Part shown: positions 55,701 through 63,891 of the stretch, piece after piece
How the letters are laid out: each line of letters begins with the position of its first letter
How positions within the stretch are numbered: position 1 is the stretch's first letter
NCBI GenBank assembly: GCA_965243325.1
Contig: CBDEUQ010000003.1
Location: 1,426,001-1,490,000 of the forward strand
Direction of reading: 5' to 3'
From: JANQOH01 sp965243325
GTDB lineage: Bacteria; Pseudomonadota; Alphaproteobacteria; UBA7887
DNA length: 64,000 bases
Translations under genes and position numbers: made by a program
The notes under the pieces: model-generated
What the model was told of the DNA's origin: nothing
Databases searched by the model: none
Seen by the model: only the letters and a program-made list of their open reading frames with translations

Positions 55701-56095
55701 GGGCATTCGTTGACCGCGCGTTGAAGCACGATGTCGACGACGAAGCCTGGGTCGATGGCGTTGCCGGGCTGGTCGTGGGAAAGCGGCTCGACGGCTGGAA
55801 CGACACGCTGCTCGACCATTTCGGCTTCGAGATACGTGGCATGGCCCAAAAGCTCGCCCGGTATCTTGCGCTCATCCGGGAGGGCAAGGCCCGAGCGGCC
55901 CCGGTGACGGCAATCCACCTGACGACCTCCGACGGAAAGGAGCGGTCGCTTTTCCTGCGGGTTGGACTGGAGGAGGATGGTGCCCTGAAGGTTCGGATAC
56001 GGAACGAGCTGGCCCGGACCGAGCGCCCGGATGCGGTGCTTGTCGACCTACTCGCAGAGATGATGGACGCGGATTCGCGGGAGCGCGTCAAGTGA
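52730..56095 (+). CDS. sspC: Large P-loop ATPase of phosphorothioation system (SspC-like)
   Basis: 1121 residues from a GTG inside the end of sspB. Walker A is GPYGSGKSS at residues 65-73 and Walker B is LLLLIDEMG at ~182-190. A long helical C-terminal part follows, with TERTIYLSMFH-type strand ERTIYLSMFHASGM and KFALRKIGTIEKTEVLGALVEAL. It is expected to couple ATP hydrolysis to the nicking and sulfur-insertion steps, by analogy with SspC. Its GTGA end overlaps sspD by 4 bases. No nuclease motif recognised. Confidence 0.82.
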   Translation: MARELIAGRISIGRRYVRAVDILRDLEDPQSLEGYVLTPSVRDGLRRVLNGLGKGSSQRAFRVTGPYGSGKSSFGLLLARLFQEGIEGGPATKLVRDLLDGREVPAYRPIVMAGRRASLAADLATAARDVAQVEFGENDELALAAGRELDRRGTATGPDVKAVLDHLEGCSEKLFAEKGRGLLLLIDEMGRYVEFAVSNPSREDPSVFQRLAERAGGARIGGMAVVGFLHHRFTDYMATLGDWLEGEWRRSSERYEEISFHESHEQLLYLVSEALVAWRAHGGAIKGAARSHYREAGKRGLFTLASDDLVAAGERLYPFHPGALACLWSCSRRFGQNERSLFAFLQSSEPFGYQEFAHRTDYSGANWYRVDDVYDYLASQGSLRFQSRDREKRWEMGQDALLLCGDVTVEARRVLKAVSLIAALEPVPGLTAEVDTLAWLLGYNQDGVRRALVELAKRGVIHRRESQSDWSLWAHSSVDLDRWMDKAKTAVPEMRRLDEELSHVTSLRSMVAQRHYHRTGTLRSFAVRIGEEIGDTCSGTDGLVVVRPTYPDEDPARVREEAARISQRAWPLAVVRVQPITPRHLAIARDLACWRWVRASCGELRIDEFARAEVERRIRDLENELRGRLLPFGQANAAEPGVEWLHEGAVVPIESRAGLNRFLSDVCDRTFNQAPILRNELVNRDKLSSAVAAARMKLLGRMLDEEEKEFLGLTGAPPERTIYLSMFHASGMHQTMEGRLQFRDPGPHDPLGWGPAWRRIDGMAQGGESVGVDAVISGLGEPPVGLRAGPALLLIAAYMLHHRGSVALMERGSFQPEITRAHFMRLAKSPKHFALRKIGTIEKTEVLGALVEALSIWADERPRANVKEVAVALYRWWGCLSEFARGTRTVGPTAQDVRDVLRKAREPIELMLDQLPRACEAVGTDGIDVERYTLQLDGALTELGDALPTLRSQVKASILQAFGARTLGELRRQMALDYEAHRLELGSYELRAFVDRALKHDVDDEAWVDGVAGLVVGKRLDGWNDTLLDHFGFEIRGMAQKLARYLALIREGKARAAPVTAIHLTTSDGKERSLFLRVGLEEDGALKVRIRNELARTERPDAVLVDLLAEMMDADSRERVK

Positions 56096-56889
56096 CGCGA
56101 CACATTCTCAGCCTGTCCGGCGGCAAGGACTCGGCCGCGCTCGCAATCTACCTGCGCGACCGCGTGCCCGAGATGGAGTACGTGTTCTCCGACACCCGCA
56201 AGGAACTGCCCGAAACTTACCAGTACCTGGAGCGCATCGAGGACCATCTCGGGACACGCGTGCATCGGCTGAACGCGGACTTTGGGTTCGACCACTGGTA
56301 CGACATCTACGGCGGCATGATCCCCTCGAACCATCGGCGCTGGTGTACGAAGATGCTGAAACTCAAGCCGTTCGAGGAATTCGTAGGAGACGATCCGGTG
56401 ATCAACTACGTGGGCCTGCGGGCGGACGAGAGTCGTGGGGGTTACATCAGCCACAAGCCGAACATCAAGGCGGTCTACCCTTTCCAAGAGGACGGCCTGA
56501 AGCTGGCGGACATCAAGGAGATCCTCCAAAGCTCCGGTGTCGGGCTCCCACCCTATACGCAGTGGGGCAGGACACGATCCGGGTGTTTCTTCTGCTTCTA
56601 CCAGCAGAAGATCGAGTGGGTACGGTTGAAGGAGGCACATCCGGAGCTTTTCGAGCAGGCCAAGGCGTACGAGAAGCCCTACGAGCCGAGTGGTAGGACG
56701 TTCACTTGGAACGAGAAAGAGAGCCTGGAGGAGCTTGAACGACCTGATCGCATGGCGGCGATCAAACGCGAGCACGAACGGCGGGCGGTGCACCGGAAGG
56801 AACGGCGCGAGAATCTGACTCTTGCCCAGGTCTTCAGTGACGACGGTCCCGAAGAACACGACGACGGTTGCCTGATTTGTTCGCTCTGA
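56092..56889 (+). CDS. sspD: PAPS-reductase-like PP-loop ATPase (SspD/DndC-like)
   Basis: 265 residues from a GTG. The PP-loop SGGKDS is at residues 9-14. Cys residues at 85 (RRWCTK), 165 and 168 (GCFFCF), and 260 and 263 (CLIC) may hold an Fe-S cluster or carry sulfur, as in DndC. The enzyme would activate the DNA backbone phosphate with ATP so that sulfur can replace a non-bridging oxygen. It ends 10 bases before the GHKL gene, so the modification genes and the next pair appear to be one transcript. Confidence 0.87.
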   Translation: MTRHILSLSGGKDSAALAIYLRDRVPEMEYVFSDTRKELPETYQYLERIEDHLGTRVHRLNADFGFDHWYDIYGGMIPSNHRRWCTKMLKLKPFEEFVGDDPVINYVGLRADESRGGYISHKPNIKAVYPFQEDGLKLADIKEILQSSGVGLPPYTQWGRTRSGCFFCFYQQKIEWVRLKEAHPELFEQAKAYEKPYEPSGRTFTWNEKESLEELERPDRMAAIKREHERRAVHRKERRENLTLAQVFSDDGPEEHDDGCLICSL

Positions 56890-56899
56890 GATGCAGTAA

Positions 56900-59251
56900 A
56901 TGAACTTTTCGTTCGAAGCGCGAACCCTGTTGGAGTTGGGTAAGGAGCTCATCAGCACCGACGAGGTGGCGCTCTACGAGCTGATTAAGAACGCGCTGGA
57001 CGCAAGGTCTCCCAAGGTTGAAATCGACGTCAAATCCGTCCTGGCCCATACCGACTACTGGGAGGCGGTACGGCAGCTCCGTGAGACCGGAAAGGCGCTG
57101 TCCGAGGTGACGGCGTTCCTTCGCGGCAAGATGGAAGAGGACGAAGGCGATGAATGCGAAGAGTGCCTGGCCGAGCTGAATCGGACGACCGACCGGGATA
57201 GGTATCGCAAGAGACTCGATGCAAACTACGCGGAGCTGAACTCGATTGAGATTCGGGATACCGGTGAAGGCATGTCCTTCGAAGAGCTTAGTGACGTCTA
57301 TCTACGTATCGGCACGCGACATCGACGAAGGCAGAACGAGAGAGGGGCGACTAACCTGGGGGACAAGGGCATAGGCAGGTTGTCGGCGATGCGTTTGGGC
57401 GACCTGTTGACGGTTGAAACGTCGAAAGAGGGGGAGCGGCACTGGAATATTCTGGATGTGGACTGGGGCGTCTTCTCCCACTCGGAAGACGTGCTTGTCC
57501 AGGATATCGAGATTACTCCCGAGAGAGGTAAGAGAAAGCGGGACCGGAACGATCACGGCACGACGATACGCATCCGCAGCCTGAACGCGGACTGGACCTG
57601 GATTCGCTTCAATGAGCTGTTGGACGGAAAGATCGCCCGGTTCATCGACCCATTCGAGGCAGGTCTGGCGAACCGGCTGCTGGTTGCGAGGCACAACGGT
57701 CGGCGGGCGATGATTCCTTCGATACCGAAGGCGTTGATGAGGCACGCCCACGCGAGCTGCAGGGCGAAGTTTGAATTTGATGGCAGCGATCCGGTGATCA
57801 AGGGGAAAATGGATTACCGGGAAAAGCAACGCGCAATGACCATCGAGGCCCGCGGCTCGGAGGTGATGGCACTTAACCGAACTACACGGAAGCGCCGCGC
57901 AAAACGAGGCCACGCGGCGTTTGAAGAGACGCCAATTAGCATGGAGGCATTGGTTAGGCTCGGTGGCTTCGAAATGGAAATCTACTGGTACAACCGCCGG
58001 ATCGTGGACACCATCGAGGGGTTGACGGAGAACAAGACAGCAACGCGTGCCGAGATTGCACGGTGGTCCGGGGGACCGATGCTCTACAGGTACGGTTTCA
58101 GAGTGCTGCCGTTCGGTGACCCGGATGACGATTGGATCTCGCTGGACAAGAAAGCATTTGCCTCGTCGGGGTTCAAGCTCAACCGGCAGCAGGTCTTTGG
58201 CCGCGTCCGGATCGACACGCCGCACCGGTACCTCAGCGAACAAACCAATCGTGAGGGATTGGTTCAGTCTCCGGTGTCGGACGCACTGAAGAGGCTCGTT
58301 ACGTGGATCATCAACGTGGAGTTGCGCAATTTCATCAACGAGGTGGATCGGGCGGAAAAACTACAGTTCCGTAAGGAACAGCTGGAAAACAACCAGATCC
58401 TCCGCGCAGAAAAGACCTTGGTCCGGGCCGTGTCGGACCTACGCGGCATGTTGGATGGCCAGTATGAGGAAGAGATCGAGGAAATCGTGTTGACGGCGAG
58501 GGACCTGCGCGAGGAGGCGCTTGATGTCCTGAGTCGCCTGGACGAGGTGGAAAAGCAGTCAGCTGAAGACCGAGAGCAGTTCGTCTACCTCGCCGGTGTC
58601 GGTCTGATGACCGAATTCATCTTCCATGAGCTGGAACGGGCTGTGTCGCATACGATGCAAGTGATCTCCGAAGTTGGGGCGACGCCCCGTAGCGTCTCCA
58701 CGCTCAAGGATCAGCTACAGACGCTGCACAAACGCGTGGCAGCATTCGATGAGCTGACCGGGGAGAAGCGTCAGACGAAATCGCGCTTCGATCTGTGCGA
58801 ATTAGTCGAAGACGTGCTTCGCAATCACGAAAGGGAATTGGCCCGGCACGACATAGAACTAGTGCTCGACCTTCCAGATGATGACTTCACGATCCGGGCC
58901 GTGCGCGGCATGGTTATTCAGATTCTCGAGAATCTAGTCGTGAACGCTGCGTACTGGCTGAAGAGGCAGGCAGAGTACGACGAGAGCTTCAACCCGCAAC
59001 TGGCCGTAATCGTGAATGAAGATAAACGTTGCATTGTGGTCCGAGACAATGGGCCCGGCATACCGGTGTCGCGCAAGGAACGGATATTCCAGCCCTTTGT
59101 GACGACCAAGCCCTCGGGTATGGGCAAGGGGCTCGGGCTTTTCATCGCCCGTGACATGGCCGAGTACCACGACTGGTCCTTACAGACCGAGTCGAAGCCC
59201 GGACGCGTCCGGCCAAACCGTGTAAATGGCTTCGTACTACAAATGGGATAG
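56900..59251 (+). CDS. Dual-GHKL sensor protein: Hsp90/MORC-like head, histidine-kinase tail
   Basis: 783 residues. The N-terminal GHKL ATPase has the N-box YELIKNALDA (Glu27, Asn31), DTGEGM (Asp120) and GDKGIGRLSA (~154-163), as in Hsp90, MutL or MORC proteins. A coiled-coil linker lies at ~490-565. Then comes a DHp-like segment GVGLMTEFIFHELERAVSH with His576, and a second GHKL domain of histidine-kinase type: ILENLVVNAA (Glu677), DNGPGI (Asp716) and GMGKGLGLFIARDMAE (~737-752). There are no membrane spans, so it acts in the cytoplasm. It lies between the Ssp genes and a receiver-domain gene (2-base gap), and I infer a sensor kinase of the island. Confidence 0.85.
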   Translation: MNFSFEARTLLELGKELISTDEVALYELIKNALDARSPKVEIDVKSVLAHTDYWEAVRQLRETGKALSEVTAFLRGKMEEDEGDECEECLAELNRTTDRDRYRKRLDANYAELNSIEIRDTGEGMSFEELSDVYLRIGTRHRRRQNERGATNLGDKGIGRLSAMRLGDLLTVETSKEGERHWNILDVDWGVFSHSEDVLVQDIEITPERGKRKRDRNDHGTTIRIRSLNADWTWIRFNELLDGKIARFIDPFEAGLANRLLVARHNGRRAMIPSIPKALMRHAHASCRAKFEFDGSDPVIKGKMDYREKQRAMTIEARGSEVMALNRTTRKRRAKRGHAAFEETPISMEALVRLGGFEMEIYWYNRRIVDTIEGLTENKTATRAEIARWSGGPMLYRYGFRVLPFGDPDDDWISLDKKAFASSGFKLNRQQVFGRVRIDTPHRYLSEQTNREGLVQSPVSDALKRLVTWIINVELRNFINEVDRAEKLQFRKEQLENNQILRAEKTLVRAVSDLRGMLDGQYEEEIEEIVLTARDLREEALDVLSRLDEVEKQSAEDREQFVYLAGVGLMTEFIFHELERAVSHTMQVISEVGATPRSVSTLKDQLQTLHKRVAAFDELTGEKRQTKSRFDLCELVEDVLRNHERELARHDIELVLDLPDDDFTIRAVRGMVIQILENLVVNAAYWLKRQAEYDESFNPQLAVIVNEDKRCIVVRDNGPGIPVSRKERIFQPFVTTKPSGMGKGLGLFIARDMAEYHDWSLQTESKPGRVRPNRVNGFVLQMG

Positions 59252-59253
59252 CC

Positions 59254-61179
59254 GTGAACTACGCACCGCAAATCATCGAGACGTTCAAGGTCAGCTCTGT
59301 CGAGAGGATTCTGGTCATCGACGACGCATACGATCCTCCGAAGTTCGATCCGGAATTCGGTGGAGATATGCTCGACATATTGTCGGCTACCGACTTCGAC
59401 TTGCGCGAGCACGTGAACGAGCACGCGCTCTCCGAGGAGGACCGGGAAGCGGCCATTGATGCGCTCAATGCTACCGAGCTGGATGACAGTGCTATACCCG
59501 CAGCGTTAGCCGCGTTGTACCAGGTTTTTGTGGACACGCGAACAGATGTGGTCGACCCGGGCGGCGTTTTCGCTGCGGCGAAGGGTGCGGCCCTGGATGC
59601 CCTCGATCCGTTAGTTGACCTTCTGCATCGGTGCGGCGATGACCCAAGGATCGTAAAGGTTGGGACGCGCGAGGCTCTACGCACTTCTGGAGATCTGCAA
59701 CCTGATCTCATATTCATGGACTTTTTCCTGAGTCCGCCGGCGCGAACGACCAGGGACCTTACGAGAGGTCAGTGGGATGGAGACAGAGACCGATCGATCA
59801 AGCTGCTAAAGACGATTCTGAAAGCGCTTCCCAACCAAGTCCCTGCGGTTGTCCTGATGTCTTCTCAGGACGTGGCCGACCGCAAGGGTGCCTATTTGGG
59901 CCGCCTTGAAGATCGAGTGATGGCTCTGCGATTTGGATTTCTGCTGAAAGATTGGGTACAGGGAAGTGGGCAAGACCTGACCGCGTCGGGTGATGCTGCG
60001 GACGTGCTGATGGACACTTCCGGTAGCTTCGAATTTGGACGAGTCCTTGAAACGGCGCTGATGGCTTGGAAGCTTGGGGCAGAGAAGGCTCTCGAACAAC
60101 TCTATTCGGAGCTGCGGGAATTCGATGTCAAGGACTTTGCCTACCTGCTTCGCTTCCGCCTCTACAAGGAAGGCGAACCGTTTGCTGACTATCTGGAATG
60201 GTTCTTGGGGGACTCGCTCCGTGCGATTGTCGATGACCGGGTCGACTGGAGGACCTGCGAGTTTCGCAGACTGAACGACAGGTCCTTGACGAAAGCGATT
60301 GAAGGTGCCCACCCGTTCCCATCTCCGAGGCTGGCCAGTTTTTTCCATCGTCTGCGGTTCAACTCTCGGGAAAGCCGTCCGAGAGGACGGTTTGCCCTTG
60401 GCGATCTGTTTGTGTCGCCGAATCTCAAGAGCGTTCGCATGGTGATTTCGCCCGACTGCGATCTGGTTCCCCGTAACCGTGGGGCAACTCGTATCCTGAC
60501 AATCGGAGGGAATATTCGCGGACTACACGAAGACCACGCTTTGGCGGGCGAGCTCATCTTCCAGAACAGTCCAAAAGCAATCAAGTGGAACTGCAAGGAT
60601 TTGATGAGTCATGAATTCGGGGAGTGCTCAAGTCTTCAGGTGGACGGCGAGTCCTACACGTTCTTCGCGTCGATGCGCCCTATGGCTGCCCAGACTATTC
60701 AAAAGGCTGTCCTGGCGGACTTTTCCCGGGTCGGTTTGGCGGTGCCACCCACGGTGGACGTTGGAGCTCCCGTCAAGGTGTACCTGAAGAAGAACGTAGA
60801 TAACCAAGGAAGAGTGGAAGAGCTTGCCGAGTTGGAGGAGTCACGAGCGCAGGTCTTCATGCCACGGGGCGGAAGAGATCTAAAGAGACGAGTCCTCTTT
60901 ACTTCGCGCTTCTTCCGAGAGCTGCTTGCGAGGCTACAGGGACTCTCAGAGGACGACCTGCTTAGTGATCATCGCGACTACTGGAGAGACTGGCTCACCC
61001 AAGCGGAGAGTGTTCGAGAGACCATGTTGCGGCACGGTTTGGAATTGCCGGGTGAGGGCTTGCACAAGCTGCAGACATCAATTGGCAGGCCGAAGAGAAG
61101 AAGCTGGCTCGAGATTGTAGTTGACATCTCGGAAGAAGCTTTGCTCGATCTGCACGGGACCGATCCATTGGAACAATAG
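59254..61179 (+). CDS. Expanded receiver-domain protein with long C-terminal region
   Basis: 641 residues from a GTG 2 bases after the kinase stop. The receiver residues are recognisable: acidic pair Asp23/Asp24 in ILVIDDAYD, phospho-acceptor Asp156 in LIFMDFFLS, Ser203/Ser204 in VVLMSSQD, and Lys232 in FGFLLKD. About 130 residues separate the acidic pair from Asp156, against ~45 in a normal receiver, so the domain carries a helical insert. Residues ~250-641 form an unassigned region with RPRGRFALGDLFVSPN and VRMVISPDCDLVPR, the latter resembling strands of a small beta-barrel. No HTH or known nuclease motif. I infer the response partner and possible effector of the dual-GHKL protein. Confidence 0.78.
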   Translation: MNYAPQIIETFKVSSVERILVIDDAYDPPKFDPEFGGDMLDILSATDFDLREHVNEHALSEEDREAAIDALNATELDDSAIPAALAALYQVFVDTRTDVVDPGGVFAAAKGAALDALDPLVDLLHRCGDDPRIVKVGTREALRTSGDLQPDLIFMDFFLSPPARTTRDLTRGQWDGDRDRSIKLLKTILKALPNQVPAVVLMSSQDVADRKGAYLGRLEDRVMALRFGFLLKDWVQGSGQDLTASGDAADVLMDTSGSFEFGRVLETALMAWKLGAEKALEQLYSELREFDVKDFAYLLRFRLYKEGEPFADYLEWFLGDSLRAIVDDRVDWRTCEFRRLNDRSLTKAIEGAHPFPSPRLASFFHRLRFNSRESRPRGRFALGDLFVSPNLKSVRMVISPDCDLVPRNRGATRILTIGGNIRGLHEDHALAGELIFQNSPKAIKWNCKDLMSHEFGECSSLQVDGESYTFFASMRPMAAQTIQKAVLADFSRVGLAVPPTVDVGAPVKVYLKKNVDNQGRVEELAELEESRAQVFMPRGGRDLKRRVLFTSRFFRELLARLQGLSEDDLLSDHRDYWRDWLTQAESVRETMLRHGLELPGEGLHKLQTSIGRPKRRSWLEIVVDISEEALLDLHGTDPLEQ

Positions 61180-62173
61180 GCGCGGCCCCGGGAGAGGGAT
61201 ACACCCTGACTCCAAACCCCGACGCCGAACCGTCCGTTGGAGGCATCGGCGCCAGCCGCGCACCCACCTTGGATTACCGGCGGACATGACTTGCGTGCGG
61301 AGGCGTCAAAGGGTAATCTATAATACGGTGTCATTCGAGGACACGAGTTTGATTTCGCCCGCTTCCGCCGCGGGGATGGGCTATAGGAGGCCCTTCTCAC
61401 ATTATTGTCACATATTGAAAAAAGAAATGATTATTGGCGCTTCGGCGAAAGCGGATGCAATTCTGAGGAAATCAAACAAAAGAAGACAGATGTGCTAGGA
61501 GGTCCGGTCCAGTGTTAGCAGCGGGGGTGGATGAGGATTTCGGCGCCCGCCCTGATCGCGCCGTCGGGTCCGACCTCAAGGAGCGAGAACTCACGAAAGG
61601 CCGGGGGATCAGCAGTTCGGATTCACCTGCTTGCGGCGCGAAGACTGAGAGTGGATTGGTAGCCTGTACATCACCGCAATGCGGTGACAACTTGGTCATT
61701 TGGCGCGTCGGCGAAGTTGCCGAGGTTCCACCGAAACACGCATAAACACGACCACCTGGGACCCGCAAGCCGTGGTGTCGGCGAGCACGCGGCGTTCACC
61801 GTGGTTCGCGTGCTCGTAATTAATCCCCATTGGCGGCCGAATCGCCCGCGCGCGTTCTTGGTGAACCCGAACCGTATCGGTTCGCCTCCGACGCGCATAT
61901 CGGCCGTTTACGGCAGGGCGCTGATCGAACGCTCAGCGTTTGATCGCCCGGGACGAGCCTGATGGGGCTCGCCGCCATGCCCCGGCTACGGACGAGCTCG
62001 GATAGACAGTGCGGCTGCTGAGCGGCGGGCGCGCAGGTCGTCGCGGTATTGCGTCGGCCGGGCCGATTCCTGCGAACGCCGCTTCGCTCGGGTGTCGAAG
62101 CCGTGGCACGCCCCATCCCCGCTTTCCGCTATAGTCCCACCGCAAGCGACACGAACACCGGAGCACCTCAACC
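61180..62173. other. Non-coding right flank of the defence island, 994 bases
   Basis: No gene is supported. The first half is AT-rich (~61300-61500), and GC rises after ~61900. The stretch contains the palindrome 61671-61687 and a short inverted repeat CGAACCG/CGGTTCG near 61866-61882. No integrase, tRNA or direct repeat matching the left flank was found. Confidence 0.55.
61671..61687. repeat. Perfect 17-base palindrome
   Basis: TCACCGCA, one A, then TGCGGTGA: an operator-like dyad in the non-coding flank of the island. No gene start is near enough on either strand to assign it; it may be part of a decayed mobile-element end. Confidence 0.5.
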
Positions 62174-63517
62174 ATGACGAGACCAAGCGTCCGCATCGGC
62201 AGCGGCGCCGGCTTCGCGGGGGACCGTTGGGAGCCCGCGGTCGAGCTCGCCGAGCGCGGCGCGGTCGACTGGCTCGCGTTCGAGTGCCTGGCCGAGCGCA
62301 CCATCGCGCGCGAGACGCTGGCCATGCGGCGCGGCGCGCACGACGGCGCCAATCCGCTGCTCGAGGAGCGGCTGGGCGCGGTGCTGCCGGCGTGCGTCGC
62401 CAACGGCGTGCGCGTCGTCTCCAACATGGGCGCCGCCAACCCGCTCGCCGCCGGCCGCCGCGCCGCCGCCGTCGCCGCCGAAAGCGGCGCGGCGGACGCG
62501 CGCTGCGCCGTGCTCCTCGGCGACGACGTGGCCGAGACGGTCGCCGCCCGCGGCGAGCTTGCCCTGCTCGAAAGCGGCGAGCCCCTCGAATCGATCCTGC
62601 CGCGCATGGCCGCGGCCAACGCCTATCTCGGCGCCGACGGCGTGGCCGACGCGCTGGCCACCGGGGCGCCGATCGCCATCACCGGGCGCGTCGCCGACCC
62701 CTCCCTGTTCGTCGGGCCCATGCTGCACGAGCTCGGCTGGGCCTACGACGACTATGCCCGGCTCGGCCAGGCCACCGTCGCCGGCCACCTGCTCGAATGC
62801 GCCGGCCAGGTCACCGGCGGCTACTTCGCCGACCCCGGCGTGAAGGACGTGGCCGGGCTGGCGCGGCTCGGCTTCCCGTTCGCCGACGTCGGCGCCGACG
62901 GCTCGGTCGCCATCGGCAAGGTCGCCGAGGCCGGCGGCCGCGTCGACGCGCGCACCTGCACCGAGCAGCTGCTCTACGAGATGCACGACCCCGCCGCCTA
63001 CGTCACGCCCGACTGCGTGCTCGACGCCACCGGCGTGCGCTTCGCCCAGGCGGCGCCCGACAGGGTAAGCGTCAGCGGCGCCCGCGCCCGGCCGCGCACG
63101 CCCACCTACAAGGTCAGCGTCGGCTACTTCGACGGCTACGCCGGCGAGGGCCAGATCTCCTACGCCGGGCCCAACGCCGTCGCCCGCGCCCGCCTCGCCG
63201 CCGAGGTCGTGGCCGAGCGTCTGCGGCTCCGCGGCTTCGCCTACGAAGACTGGCGCGTCGACCTCATCGGGCTTGACAGCCTGCACGGCCCGGGAGAGGG
63301 GCGGCCCGAGCCCTACGAGGTGCGCCTGCGCGTCTCAGGGCGCTGCGCGAACCGGCGGACGGCCGAGGCGGTGGGCCGGGAGGTCGAGACGCTGCTCACC
63401 AACGGCCCGCAGGGCGGCGCGGGGGATGCGCGCGCCGTGCGCGAGATCCTCGCCGTGCAGTCGGTGCTGCTGCCGCGCGCGCTCGTCCGCACCCGGGTCG
63501 AGGTCGTCGCCGCATGA
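62174..63517 (+). CDS. Acyclic terpene utilisation AtuA family protein (DUF1446)
   Basis: 447 residues. Family features: RIGSGAGFAGDRWEPAVELAERG at the N-terminus, DWLAFECLAERT, NMGAANP, ITGRVADPSLFVGPMLHELGW, LLECAGQVTGGYFADPG, and later TPTYKVSVGYFDGYAGEGQISYAGP. The family was named from terpene-degradation operons, but most members have no proven reaction. It overlaps the small companion gene by 4 bases. No atuC-F genes are in the window. Confidence 0.9.
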   Translation: MTRPSVRIGSGAGFAGDRWEPAVELAERGAVDWLAFECLAERTIARETLAMRRGAHDGANPLLEERLGAVLPACVANGVRVVSNMGAANPLAAGRRAAAVAAESGAADARCAVLLGDDVAETVAARGELALLESGEPLESILPRMAAANAYLGADGVADALATGAPIAITGRVADPSLFVGPMLHELGWAYDDYARLGQATVAGHLLECAGQVTGGYFADPGVKDVAGLARLGFPFADVGADGSVAIGKVAEAGGRVDARTCTEQLLYEMHDPAAYVTPDCVLDATGVRFAQAAPDRVSVSGARARPRTPTYKVSVGYFDGYAGEGQISYAGPNAVARARLAAEVVAERLRLRGFAYEDWRVDLIGLDSLHGPGEGRPEPYEVRLRVSGRCANRRTAEAVGREVETLLTNGPQGGAGDARAVREILAVQSVLLPRALVRTRVEVVAA

Positions 63518-63885
63518 CCACCGTCCGCGACCTCGCCCACACCCGCGCCGGCGACAAGGGCCGCACGGTGAACGTGTCGGTGGTCGCCTACGACGCCGCC
63601 GGCTACGCCCGGCTCGAGCGCGAGCTGACCGGGGCGCGCGTCGCCGCCGCCTTCGCCGCCGTCGCCGACGGGCCGGTCCGCCGCTACGCCCTGCCCGCCC
63701 TCGGCGCGCTCAATTTCGTCGTCGACAACGTCAGGGGCGGCGGCGTCACCCGCACCCTGTGCCAGGACCTGCACGGCAAGAGCCTGAGCTCGCTGATGCT
63801 CGCGGTCGCGCTCCCCGGCAACCGCCCGGACGATGACCGCCCCGACGACGGCCGCCCCGACGACGGCCGCCAGGACGATGGCTGA
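63514..63885 (+). CDS. AtuA-associated ferredoxin-fold small protein
   Basis: 123 residues starting in an ATGA overlap with the AtuA gene. The core (RDLAHTRAGDKGRTVNVSVVAYD, LGALNFVVDNVRGGGVTRTLCQDLHGKSLSSLML) is the small domain usually fused to or placed after AtuA proteins. The last ~20 residues are four units of RPDDG type from 15-base tandem repeats at 63823-63882, probably a disordered acidic tail that varies in copy number. Confidence 0.82.
   Translation: MTTVRDLAHTRAGDKGRTVNVSVVAYDAAGYARLERELTGARVAAAFAAVADGPVRRYALPALGALNFVVDNVRGGGVTRTLCQDLHGKSLSSLMLAVALPGNRPDDDRPDDGRPDDGRQDDG
63823..63882 (+). repeat. Four tandem 15-base repeats in coding sequence
   Basis: Units of CGCCCCGACGACGGC (first and last units differ at a few bases) encode RPDDD, RPDDG, RPDDG and RQDDG at the end of the AtuA-associated protein. 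The two central units are identical, suggesting slippage. Confidence 0.85.
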
Positions 63886-63891
63886 GCGCGC

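Noticed and set aside
50300..62000. att sites flanking the defence island
   Set aside because: I found no tRNA, no integrase and no convincing direct repeat shared by the left and right flanks.
63823..63882. Short tandem repeats as a possible CRISPR-like array
   Set aside because: Units are contiguous 15-base codon repeats inside a gene with no spacers. No CRISPR array was seen anywhere in the window.
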